Below, one piece after another: positions 14,497 through 21,754 of a stretch of 36,750 bases of DNA (position 1 is its first letter; each line of letters starts with the position of its first letter). The DNA comes from DASVAL01 sp035649575 (GTDB lineage Bacteria > Planctomycetota > UBA1135 > UBA2386), in assembly GCA_035649575.1 (NCBI GenBank), contig DASRJH010000271.1:1-36750 (forward strand). The letters are read 5' to 3'. The notes beneath the pieces were generated by a model that did not search any database, was not told the DNA's origin, and saw only the letters and a list, made by a program, of their open reading frames with translations. Made by a program: the position numbers and the translations under genes.

Positions 14497-16242
14497 GTGC
14501 ATTCCACTCTCGTCCTGGTGATGACTTCCGTTGCTCTCGGTGGGTTGCTGCGCGCCCAGACCGCATCGGTCCCGTGCTACGAACCGAACCTCGGTGCCCT
14601 GCTCGGCAGTGCCGACGACACCGTGTTCCCGGCGATCACGTTCACCACGCCGTTCCCTGCGTTCGGCTCGGCCTTCCTCCAGGCGGAAGTCAGCTCGAAC
14701 GGGTTTCTGTGGCTCGGTGCGCTCAGCAACCCGGACTCGGGTTGTTGTTCCGGAACGGGCGCAGCGCTGGCCAGCGGCCAAGCACGCATCTGTGCGCTGT
14801 GGAGCGACCTGGTCACGGACGGCATCGACGGATCGGGTGTCTACCACAACTCGCTCCCGGGGCGCGAAGTGATCACGTGGTTCAAAGCGTTCGAGTCCTA
14901 CGACCCGAACATCCGGTTCACGGTGCAACTGCAGCTGGCCGGGACCGGCGAGTTCACGGTCTGGTTCCACCCGAGCACCACGATCGCGCAGATTCCTCAC
15001 ACCGCGGTCTGCGGCGTGTCGCCCGGCGGCGTGCCCGATCCCGGTTCGACCGACTTCTCGGCGGTGATCCCCTACAACAGCAACACGCAGGCGACCCTCT
15101 ACGAACAGTGGTCGACCACCGGCTTCGACCTCGCGCAGCGCACCTTCGAGTTCCTGCCGAACGGCAACGGCGGTTGGCTGCTGAACGACCGGCCGCTGTG
15201 TCCGTTCGTCAGCGGCACGTGGGCACTCTACGGCGCGGGCTGCCCGCTGCAGACCGGCATCAGCGGCGCGAGCTTCTACGAGACGTTCACGGGTGCTTCC
15301 CTCGACCTCGACAACCTCGAGTTCGAGCTCACCCCGATCGGAACCGTGGGTTACCAGGTGCAGGCGACGTCGAACTCGTTCTTCACGGGTTACGTGAACG
15401 TGGTGCCGCTGGGCGACGACCAGAGCATCGACCAGGTGCTGCCGTTCCCGTTCCCGAATCCGGGCGGCGTCTGCACGACGGCGGGATTCTGCTCGAACGG
15501 CTTCGTCTGGATGGACAACTTCAACAACGGCGCACCCGCTGCGCCCTACGTGCCGGCGTTCCTGTTCGAGGGCCCGCGCATCGCGGCGATGTGGACCGAC
15601 ATCGACCTGACCGCGGGAGGTACCGCCTACTACGACGCAACACCGACGGTCGCGTACTTCACCTGGTTCGATGCGCCCGACTACTACAATCCGAGTCTCA
15701 GGAGCACGTTCCAGATCCAGTTGTTCAGCGATGGACGCATCAAGCTCTGCTACCAAGGTCTCAACCTGGGCGCGACCCGGCCCGCTCTCGCGGGCTATGG
15801 ACTCGGCGGTGCTTTGCACGACCCGGGGTCCGTCGACATCACGGCGAGCGTGCCCTTCACCAGTGGCACCGGCCTGTTGCCCGTGACGCTCGATTGGCGC
15901 GGCACACCTCCGGTGCTCGGCCAGCTCTTCCCGATGGAGACGGGCAACCTGCGGCCCTCCGCAGTGGCAGGCTTGCTCGTCGTGGGCGTGACGAAGTTCG
16001 ACCCCGGCGTGCCACTCGCCGCGCTCGGCATGCAGGACTGTTTCGCGCGCGCGAGCCTCGATCTGCTGCTGGGTTTCGTCGCCACGCCGCCGACTACGCA
16101 GCTGAACCTGCTCACGATCCCCGGCCAGGCCGCGTTCGTCGGGTTCCAGTTGCATGCGCAGGTCGCGATCCTCGATCCTGGCATCACGCAGTTCGGCCTC
16201 GCCACGTCGAACGGCGGCACGATGACGCTCGGGTTCTTCTAG
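14497..16242 (+). CDS. Secreted protein with duplicated nidogen-like beta domain
   Basis: 581 aa from a GTG with AAAGGAG 6 nt upstream. A signal peptide covers about residues 1-21 ('LVLVMTSVALGGLLRAQ'). Two related domains follow. The first (about 40-175) has 'FTTPFPAFGS', 'VSSNGFLWLG', 'ICALWSDLV' and 'VQLQLAGTGEFTVWF'. The second (about 310-440) has 'LPFPFPNPGG', 'FCSNGFVWMDNF', 'IAAMWTDIDL' and 'QIQLFSDGRIKLCY'. Each reads like a nidogen-type extracellular beta domain. The last 100 residues form a beta-rich terminal module ('LLTIPGQAAFVGFQLHAQVAILD', 'GLATSNGGTMTLGFF') of a kind common in planctomycete secreted proteins. Ligand and role unknown. Confidence 0.85.
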   Translation: MHSTLVLVMTSVALGGLLRAQTASVPCYEPNLGALLGSADDTVFPAITFTTPFPAFGSAFLQAEVSSNGFLWLGALSNPDSGCCSGTGAALASGQARICALWSDLVTDGIDGSGVYHNSLPGREVITWFKAFESYDPNIRFTVQLQLAGTGEFTVWFHPSTTIAQIPHTAVCGVSPGGVPDPGSTDFSAVIPYNSNTQATLYEQWSTTGFDLAQRTFEFLPNGNGGWLLNDRPLCPFVSGTWALYGAGCPLQTGISGASFYETFTGASLDLDNLEFELTPIGTVGYQVQATSNSFFTGYVNVVPLGDDQSIDQVLPFPFPNPGGVCTTAGFCSNGFVWMDNFNNGAPAAPYVPAFLFEGPRIAAMWTDIDLTAGGTAYYDATPTVAYFTWFDAPDYYNPSLRSTFQIQLFSDGRIKLCYQGLNLGATRPALAGYGLGGALHDPGSVDITASVPFTSGTGLLPVTLDWRGTPPVLGQLFPMETGNLRPSAVAGLLVVGVTKFDPGVPLAALGMQDCFARASLDLLLGFVATPPTTQLNLLTIPGQAAFVGFQLHAQVAILDPGITQFGLATSNGGTMTLGFF

Positions 16243-16265
16243 CTCCGGCGACGAGTCCGAAGCCG

Positions 16266-16514
16266 CTAGTCCTTGCGCTGGTCCGGCGCATTCTGCCGCA
16301 CGTTGGCGCGGCGGTGCCCGGCTACGAGCCCGGCGGCGATCATGCCGATGCTCGGCCAGAACGTGAACATGGCGCAGATGCCTGGACCGACGGGATTCGG
16401 ATTCGGGTCGCCACGGAGCATCGAAACCACGATCGCGACGACCAGCGGTCCAGAGCCGACGAGGAGCAGCGCGACGCCAACCCAGAGCAGTCGTGAACTC
16501 AGCAGTTTCGGCAT
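16266..16514 (-). CDS. Small membrane protein, two helices
   Basis: 82 aa. Two hydrophobic segments are visible: residues about 9-32 ('LLWVGVALLLVGSGPLVVAIVV') and about 46-66 ('ICAMFTFWPSIGMIAAGLVAG'), joined by a short Pro/Asn-rich loop; the tail is positively charged, favouring both termini inside. The ATG is preceded by GGAGG about 6 nt upstream, which supports a real gene. It lies convergent to the secreted protein gene. No recognisable family. Confidence 0.65.
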   Translation of the reverse strand: MPKLLSSRLLWVGVALLLVGSGPLVVAIVVSMLRGDPNPNPVGPGICAMFTFWPSIGMIAAGLVAGHRRANVRQNAPDQRKD

Positions 16515-16562
16515 CTGCGTCCTCCCACGAACGCAGGGCTCGGGTTGCGAACGCGATCTGCG

Positions 16563-16853
16563 TTACTTGCGCACATGCACTCGATCGTAGAGGACCCGCT
16601 TCGCTTCGTCCCAGCACGCCGCGCACAGAATCTTGAAGTCGCACGCGACGAACCACGTGTCGCTCGGTGCTCCCTGCAACGCCACGAGCTCGAGTTCGCA
16701 CGCCGCACACCAGGCGTCGGGACGCGCGGTGTCGGTGTCGTCACCCCAGAAGAACCCGACGTCTTGGTGCGAGTCGATCGCGTGCGCCACGTGCGTGCAG
16801 ACGAGCCCGATGCCCTGTGGGCCGTGTTTCGGACAGTTGGCGGTCTTGGTCAT
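16563..16853 (-). CDS. Small cysteine-rich zinc-ribbon-like protein
   Basis: 96 aa from the ATG at 16853 (GAGG 7 nt upstream), chosen over an upstream methionine because it begins directly with 'MTKTANCPKHG'. Cysteines are paired as in a treble-clef or zinc-ribbon protein: 'CPKHGPQGIGLVCTHVAHAID' at the N-terminus, 'WCAACELEL' in the middle and 'ILCAACWDEAKR' near the end. I have a general memory of similar small proteins in large-genome bacteria, but no known function. It lies 48 bases upstream of the two-TM gene on the same strand. Confidence 0.7.
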   Translation of the reverse strand: MTKTANCPKHGPQGIGLVCTHVAHAIDSHQDVGFFWGDDTDTARPDAWCAACELELVALQGAPSDTWFVACDFKILCAACWDEAKRVLYDRVHVRK

Positions 16854-16937
16854 GCGTGCGCCTCGATACTCGGGCACCGACATCGGCATTCGCGGAGCCC
16901 CGGGTTGATGCGCGCTCGTGCGAGGCGTCGCAGCGCT

Positions 16938-17380
16938 TCAGATCTGCTTTCCACACTCCTGGCAGAACTTGGAGTCCTCCTCGTTGAGCTTGCCGCAGGA
17001 GGGGCACTTGATCATCACGACCTTCTCGGGCCGTGCGCCGAGACTCACATTGGCCTCCTCCAAGGCGTCCTTGACCATTCCGCCCGCCATGCGGCTGTAG
17101 GGCTCGAGGTCCTTCCTCGCTTTCTCGGGATCCAGCATGACGCCGGAACCCGCCAGCCCCCTTGCTCCGATTCCGCGCACGAATGCGCCGACGATGATCA
17201 GCGCCATTCCACCACCGGCTCGCAACATGCTCGACTTGGCGTTCGCGTCGAAGTTCGAGAAGTCCCCGAAGTCGAGGAAGGCGGTCACGAAAACGGACGC
17301 GAACAGGATGAAGCCCACATCATCAACCCCATGCCGAGGTAGAAGGCGGTCCTTCGTTCTCCCGAGATGTGTCTGGTCAT
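16938..17380 (-). pseudogene. Two-TM zinc-ribbon protein with a frameshift
   Basis: The ATG at 17380 has AAGGAG 4 nt upstream and reads 'MTRHISGERRTAFYLGMGLMM', then runs out of frame. The next frame continues at once with 'VGFILFASVFVTAFLDFGDFSNF', 'MLRAGGGMALIIVGAFVRGIGARGLAGSGVMLDPEKARKDLEPYSRMAGGM' and a C-terminal zinc ribbon 'CPSCGKLNEEDSKFCQECG'. This order matches a bacterial family I know as a two-helix membrane protein with a zinc ribbon, so one base has been lost near 17315-17322 (minus strand GATGATGTGGG). If the shift is real the gene is broken, unless a GTG at the junction is used to make a 127-aa version. If it is a sequencing error the gene is intact. Confidence 0.75.
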
Positions 17381-17520
17381 CGTGCTCCTTGTGGCCGAGC
17401 GTGTCGGCCAACTTACGCGAACAACCTCTCGTATTCCCGTGCGCGGCGCCCCCCGATCGTCGCTCTCGCTCTCTGGCCACTCGATCGGGAGCGCCGCGCT
17501 GCATACAACCTGCGCGGCAC

Positions 17521-18378
17521 ATGCCGTCCCCTCCGGACAACACTGCCCGTTCGGCCTTCGACCCGCTCTGGCGCGGCCTGCGCGCGGTGCGCGCGGCGAT
17601 CACCGTCGGCTTCTACCTGGTCATCGCCCCCACCGGCTACGTGCCGTTCGCGCTGTTCTGCCTGCTGTGGCGCGGCGATCAGCGCAAGCGCGCGCGCATC
17701 CTGCACCGGATCTGTGCGCGCGGTCTGCGCATCATGCATTGGTGGCTGCGGACGTTTCGCATCATCCACTTCGACTGGCGCGAGGTCGACCTCGGTCTGC
17801 CGGCTGGTCCGTGCGTCGTCGTCGCGAACCACCCGACGCAGCTCGATCCGACCGCGATGATCGCGGTGCTCGTGGACGGCTGCACGATCGTCAAGCCATC
17901 GGTCTATCGCCGCCGCCTCGTGCGCCCGTTGCTCGAGGGTGCGATGCACTTCGAAGGCCCGAGCCTCGACCCGATGTCGATCGACCACGTGTTGCACAGC
18001 GCGGTGGACCGCCTGCGGTGGGGCATGCACCTGTTCGTGTTCCCCGAGGGCACGCGGTCGCCGGAGGGAAAGCTGCACGAGTTCGGCCGCATCGCGTTCG
18101 AGATCGCGTGCCGCGCGGGGGTCCCGCTCGTGTCGGTCGCGCTGCGCTGCGAGCCGTGCTACCTGTCGCGCGAGACGCCGCTGCTGCGGCCGCCGGCGCG
18201 CATGCCGCGGCTGTTCATGGAACGACTCGCGATCGATGACCCCGCGAGCTGCGGCGGCGACAGCCGCGTGCTGCGCGAACGCGTCGAGACACGCTACCGG
18301 CAGTGGATCGCCGACGGCATGCCGCCGATCGCCGCGGCGGGTGAGCCGCTCGCGGGCGGGTTGCGCGCGAGACGATGA
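17521..18378 (+). CDS. 1-acyl-sn-glycerol-3-phosphate acyltransferase family protein
   Basis: 285 aa. The acyltransferase block I 'VVVANHPTQLDPTAMIA' (around residues 100-116) carries the catalytic H-X4-D, and block III 'LFVFPEGTRSPEGKLHEFGRIAFEIA' carries the FPEGTRS substrate-binding motif. An N-terminal hydrophobic stretch ('AITVGFYLVIAPTGYVPFALFCLLW') anchors it in the membrane. PlsC-family enzymes acylate lysophosphatidic acid or related lysolipids. It could equally be a specialised lipid acyltransferase, as the protein is about 40 aa longer than E. coli PlsC. No clear Shine-Dalgarno precedes the ATG. Confidence 0.85.
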   Translation: MPSPPDNTARSAFDPLWRGLRAVRAAITVGFYLVIAPTGYVPFALFCLLWRGDQRKRARILHRICARGLRIMHWWLRTFRIIHFDWREVDLGLPAGPCVVVANHPTQLDPTAMIAVLVDGCTIVKPSVYRRRLVRPLLEGAMHFEGPSLDPMSIDHVLHSAVDRLRWGMHLFVFPEGTRSPEGKLHEFGRIAFEIACRAGVPLVSVALRCEPCYLSRETPLLRPPARMPRLFMERLAIDDPASCGGDSRVLRERVETRYRQWIADGMPPIAAAGEPLAGGLRARR

Positions 18379-18399
18379 GTCGGACTGCGCCAATTCGCG

Positions 18400-18753
18400 T
18401 CACTTGCGCGTGGCCTGGCGCAGCAGCGCGCCGAACGCGGCCGGCTCGATGTCGGAGGCCGCGCGCACCTTGATGTGCCGCACGTATTGGCCCTTGCCCT
18501 CGAGCAGCTTGCGCGGGTCCTCGAGCGACGCGCCGTGGAAGAAGCCGAACTGCACGTAGCCCGTGTCGGAGTAGACGTACGAGACCGGGGCCTTCCCGTT
18601 CAGCCAGCACCCGTTGCCGTACTTCACGGACTCCTGCAGCTTCGGCGCCACGCGCTTCACGAACTTGCGCAGCGCTCGGATGATGGTCCGGTTCTTCGGT
18701 GGCTGGTCCGCGAGATACAGGTCGAACGTTTCGTAGGCCTTCATCTTCTTCAT
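18400..18753 (-). CDS. DUF1801 (YdhG-like) domain protein
   Basis: 117 aa. 'RALRKFVKRVAPKLQESVKYGNGCWLNGKAPVSYVYSDTGYVQFGFFHGASLEDPRKLLEGKGQYVRHIKV' is the DUF1801 core, with the W..P/Y..Y....V.FGFF.GA..DP..LLEG.GK..R pattern. The family is small and cytosolic with no agreed function. It is divergent from the CDGSH gene with only 23 bp between start codons. A TAGCCT hexamer sits 7 nt before the ATG and no Shine-Dalgarno is visible. Confidence 0.82.
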   Translation of the reverse strand: MKKMKAYETFDLYLADQPPKNRTIIRALRKFVKRVAPKLQESVKYGNGCWLNGKAPVSYVYSDTGYVQFGFFHGASLEDPRKLLEGKGQYVRHIKVRAASDIEPAAFGALLRQATRK

Positions 18754-18776
18754 CGCGAACAGGCTACCCTATCGCG
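18754..18776. promoter_or_regulatory. 23-bp divergent spacer with two overlapping -10-like hexamers
   Basis: TACCCT (18765-18770) points to the CDGSH gene, ending 6 nt before its ATG. TAGCCT (minus strand, 18766-18761) points to the DUF1801 gene, ending 7 nt before its ATG. The two hexamers overlap by 2 bp, and the spacer ends in CGCGA and TCGCG. Neither side shows a good -35. Confidence 0.45.
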
Positions 18777-19004
18777 ATGACCAAGATCACCGTGAACAAC
18801 CATGGGCCGTACCGCATCGAAGGCACGTTCTCGATCACCGACGCAGCTGGCAAGGAATTCGGGCTGGCCGGCCGCACGGTGATCTCGCTCTGTCGCTGCG
18901 GCCATTCGGCGAACAAGCCGTTCTGCGACGGCTCGCACGCGCGCCAGGGCTTCCAGTCGGCGTGCGAGGCGCGCGAGCTGCCGCCCCAGAAGCCGAAGGT
19001 CTAG
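18777..19004 (+). CDS. CDGSH iron-sulfur domain protein
   Basis: 75 aa. 'CRCGHSANKPFCDGSHARQGF' region (about residues 41-61) is the CDGSH [2Fe-2S] motif: three Cys and one His ligand (C-X-C...C-D-G-S-H). The size is that of single-domain bacterial CDGSH proteins, which are small cytosolic redox or cluster-transfer proteins. The N-terminus 'MTKITVNNHGPYRIEG' resembles relatives that start with a short beta segment. It probably has a leaderless transcript, as TACCCT lies 6 nt before the ATG. Confidence 0.92.
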   Translation: MTKITVNNHGPYRIEGTFSITDAAGKEFGLAGRTVISLCRCGHSANKPFCDGSHARQGFQSACEARELPPQKPKV

Positions 19005-19058
19005 GCGAAGGGCACGTTGCACGGGCTCAAGTCGGTGTCCGGCATCGGCTCGCGACAC

Positions 19059-19898
19059 CTACCTCTTGATGTACCACAGTGCCTGCTGGACCTGAGCCCG
19101 CACTCCATCGACGGGGTCGTCGAGGTGCTTCTCGAGGAATGGGATCGCCATGTAGGCGTCCTTCATCATGAGGTTCAGGTTGTAGGCAGCGGACGTGCGG
19201 ATGTCGGGGTCGGGGTCATCGAGCAGCGTGACGCTCGTGTCGAGGGGCCCGGGGATCTCACCCGAGATGACGTGCAGAGCACGTGCAGACCAAAGACGGA
19301 CTCGCGGATCGGCGTCGCCGAGAGCCCGCCGAAGACGAGGGCAGGCGTCCATCGCCACCGGTCCGATGCACTCCAGCGAGAGTGCGATGCACTTGCGCAC
19401 CTCCGGGTTTGGGTCGTCGAGAGCGCGAATCATCACGGGGATCAGGGCCCTTGGCCTGGCGCCGATCGCGCCCCGATGAACAGCTCTGCGCATCTGGACG
19501 AGGTCCTCCTGCTCTGGCACGCACCAACGCACACCCCAGAACGAGAACCCAAAGCACAGCTCGCCCGCTTCCAGCGCGGCAAGAGATCTCTCCTCGTCGC
19601 TCCCGTCAGTCAGCTTCGCGAGTAGCTTGGACACCGGCTCTGTGCGCCGCGACTCGCCAAAGTCGTTCAAGTCGATCACGGCCAGCGCAGGTTCACGGAC
19701 GCCGTACGTGGCTGTCTTCAGGTCGAACGGAGTCCGGTCGAACAGCTGCGGCCAGAATAGCTTGGACGTATCGACTGGCGCGGTAGCCGCCACCGGAGGT
19801 TCCTCGTGAGCCGGTCGCTCCTTCACCGGGGTCGCAGAACACGAGGCAAGGAGCAGCACCGCCCCGCGGGCCATGGAGCGTCGGCAAGAGACACTCAT
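19059..19898 (-). CDS. HEAT-repeat lipoprotein
   Basis: 279 aa. A lipoprotein signal is visible ('MARGAVLLLASC', lipobox Leu-Ala-Ser-Cys near residue 18). The second half contains HEAT/PBS-lyase-type repeats of about 35 residues: 'VMIRALDDPNPEVRKCIALSLECIG', 'RLRRALGDADPRVRLWSARALHVI', 'TLLDDPDPDIRTSAAYNLN' and 'KHLDDPVDGVRAQVQQALWYI'. These form a protein-binding solenoid. The chosen ATG (19898) has TACCTG 6 nt upstream, supporting a leaderless start; a longer form from 19919 is possible. Function unknown. Confidence 0.85.
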   Translation of the reverse strand: MSVSCRRSMARGAVLLLASCSATPVKERPAHEEPPVAATAPVDTSKLFWPQLFDRTPFDLKTATYGVREPALAVIDLNDFGESRRTEPVSKLLAKLTDGSDEERSLAALEAGELCFGFSFWGVRWCVPEQEDLVQMRRAVHRGAIGARPRALIPVMIRALDDPNPEVRKCIALSLECIGPVAMDACPRLRRALGDADPRVRLWSARALHVISGEIPGPLDTSVTLLDDPDPDIRTSAAYNLNLMMKDAYMAIPFLEKHLDDPVDGVRAQVQQALWYIKR

Positions 19899-19964
19899 GC
19901 TCGTCAGGTAGCCCAGCACTGGCGCCTCGTCACGCCCCGCCCAAGAGGCGCGCGCCAGCTGGCG

Positions 19965-20750
19965 TCAGGACGCGACCTGCGTTCGCGGCCGCGCGGTCAC
20001 CTCGTCGAAGCGCCGCGCGTAGTCGCGATGGTTCGTGCCGAGCAGCCGGTCCCAGACGTTGAAGTAGAGGCCGAAGTTGGCGTTGAACACCTGGTGGTGC
20101 TGCACGTGGTGCGTCGGCGTGTTGGTCAGCGCGCCGAGCGGCGTGCGCATCAACCCGCGCGGGAAGATCTCGTAGCCGGCGTGGCCGAGTGCGTTCTCGG
20201 TGATCTGGAACAGCATGAACGTCGCGAAGGCCAGCGGGTGGATCGGCAGCAGCCACGCGACCAGCGGGAAGATGCCGGCCTGGATCAGGGCCTCCGGGAC
20301 GCTGAAGCTGTAGGCCGCCCACGCGGTCGGATTGGTCGAGCGGTGGTGCACGCGGTGCACGGCGCCGAACAGGAGCCGCGTGTGCATGAGCCGGTGCGTC
20401 CAGTAGAAGTACGCGTCGTGGATGACGATGGTCAGCGCGATGCTGGCAACGAACCAGCCGGCGCCGTGCGCGCCGAGGTCGGTGTAGAGACGCGTGTGAC
20501 CGTGTTTGCTGGCCGTGAACACTGCGGCGCCGACGAGCCCGAACACGAGAGCGGAACGCAGCGACAACAGGACTTCGCGGCGCACGTCCGTGGCGGTGGA
20601 CTGGCCGGGTTCGATCTTGCGATGCGGCCGCGTGCGCCGGCCGCGCCGGTCCAACAGCAGGAAGGCGGTCCCGACCACGAGCAGATAGCGCGTGACGTCG
20701 ATCGCCGCGATCGCGATCGCGTACTGCCAGTAGCTGAGCTCGGGTGGCAT
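19965..20750 (-). CDS. Sterol desaturase / fatty acid hydroxylase-family membrane enzyme
   Basis: 261 aa. The histidine boxes of the integral-membrane di-iron hydroxylases are present: 'HDAYFYWTHRLMH' (H-X3-4-H type), 'HRVHHRS' (H-X2-HH) and 'HHVQHHQ'. Hydrophobic helices lie before and between them ('YAIAIAAIDVTRYLLVVGTAFLLL', 'IFPLVAWLLPIHPLAFATFMLFQI'). The family hydroxylates or desaturates sterols, fatty acids or carotenoids in the membrane; the substrate cannot be told here. An N-terminal start at 'MPPELSYWQ' is chosen because the frame upstream is not protein-like. Confidence 0.87.
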   Translation of the reverse strand: MPPELSYWQYAIAIAAIDVTRYLLVVGTAFLLLDRRGRRTRPHRKIEPGQSTATDVRREVLLSLRSALVFGLVGAAVFTASKHGHTRLYTDLGAHGAGWFVASIALTIVIHDAYFYWTHRLMHTRLLFGAVHRVHHRSTNPTAWAAYSFSVPEALIQAGIFPLVAWLLPIHPLAFATFMLFQITENALGHAGYEIFPRGLMRTPLGALTNTPTHHVQHHQVFNANFGLYFNVWDRLLGTNHRDYARRFDEVTARPRTQVAS

Positions 20751-20806
20751 GCCACAAGCTTCGCTGCGGGTGCGACGCGAGGCAACCCGCGCGTTGCCGG
20801 CAGGAA

Positions 20807-21724
20807 TCACCGCACTGGGACTTTCACGGTGCGATCGGCAACGTCGGGAGCGTTCACCTTGCTGCCAACACGGATCGTCACCGTGGCTTTCTTCTGCGCT
20901 TCCGCAGGGACCCGCACGGGGCCGTGGAAGATGTAGCCTCAACACCACTCGGGCAGCTCCCAGTGACCCGTGAGCGTCTTGCCCTCGACGGCGGTGACGA
21001 ACGCCACGTCGATCTCGGGCCGCAAGTCCGCGCGCTCGAGGGTCCGCGTGTAGACGAAGCTCCAGGCGCCGAGCCCCGGTGTGCCGAGCGAGACTTCGAA
21101 ACTGCACTCCTGGCCCGCGGTGAACCGGAAGGGTCGGATGTTCTCGACCACCCCCCAAGTCGTCGGCGCGCCGAAGTGCAGCACGGTTGCCGTCGCGGGA
21201 GACTCGGCGAACTCGGTCATCGCGAACTGTTCGGGCTTGCCCTTGCGCTTCAGCGCGACCGTCGGGTTGCGAAGCGCAAGGTTCGCGCGCAGGATCTCCA
21301 TGACCTCGGCCAGGTCGGCGTTGGCCTTGTACTCGAGGTTCCACTGCTTGAGCGTGAGTTCGAGCTCCGGGGCATCCTGCACACGCAGCAGCGCGCCAAC
21401 CTTGTAGGTGTGCGTCTGCGCGATGAAGTGGTCGTCGTTCAACTTGCTGACGATCGGAGTGAACCGTTCGTTCGTCGCGTCGACGCGACCATCGCCATCG
21501 CAGTCGACGTAGAGCAGCTTGCCGTCGATCACGCACCAGATGGCGTGCTTGATCGGCTGACCGATCGCGATCAGAAGATAGCGCGGTTTGCTGTCGTACT
21601 TCGGTTCCGCCGCGGGGGCCTTGCGGACCGCTGCGAGCTCGGCGCTTGCGTCCTTCTGTTGACAGGGCAGCAGCGCGGCGAGGCCGAGAAACAGGACCGG
21701 CGTGCATCTTGCCATTCGCGCCAT
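20807..21724 (-). CDS. Lipoprotein-like secreted protein; in-frame UGA, probable Cys-Sec pair
   Basis: Stopping at the TGA at 20941-20939 gives 261 aa ending 'GHWELPEWC'. Reading through, 43 more residues follow to the TGA at 20809-20807: 'GYIFHGPVRVPAEAQKKATVTIRV...VKVPVR'. This tail looks like real protein: as I recall, planctomycete secreted proteins often end in a 'GPV.VP.EA..GKA.VT' beta module, some with adjacent cysteines before it. The UGA is residue 262, directly after Cys261. The N-terminus is a signal segment ('VLFLGLAALLPC', an imperfect lipobox). An EF-hand-like loop 'DCDGDGRVDATNE' (74-86) may bind calcium. Function unknown. Without selenocysteine the gene would be truncated by 44 codons. 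Confidence 0.7.
20899..20930 (-). promoter_or_regulatory. SECIS-like hairpin after the second in-frame UGA
   Basis: On the mRNA strand, CTTCC (20930-20926) pairs with GGAAG (20903-20899). Inner pairs lead to CCC/GGG closing a GTGC loop (20917-20914). The loop starts 22 nt after the UGA, and its first base is G. The stem has a mismatch and an internal loop, so it is weaker than the hairpin at 10949. Confidence 0.4.
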
Positions 21725-21754
21725 GCTACTGCCATGCGGAGCGAGCTGCAGGCC

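Noticed and set aside
14263..16710. 815-codon minus-strand open frame antisense to the secreted protein gene
   Set aside because: Composition is Arg/Ala/Gly/His-rich with no domain signature, as expected for the shadow of a GC-rich gene; the plus-strand gene has signal peptide, ribosome-binding site and domains.
10934..20941. Global reassignment of UGA to an amino acid
   Set aside because: UGA ends many clearly complete proteins in this window (for example the PNP-like, DUF1501, WD40, pfkA, transposase and accC genes), so the code is standard apart from the two candidate sites.
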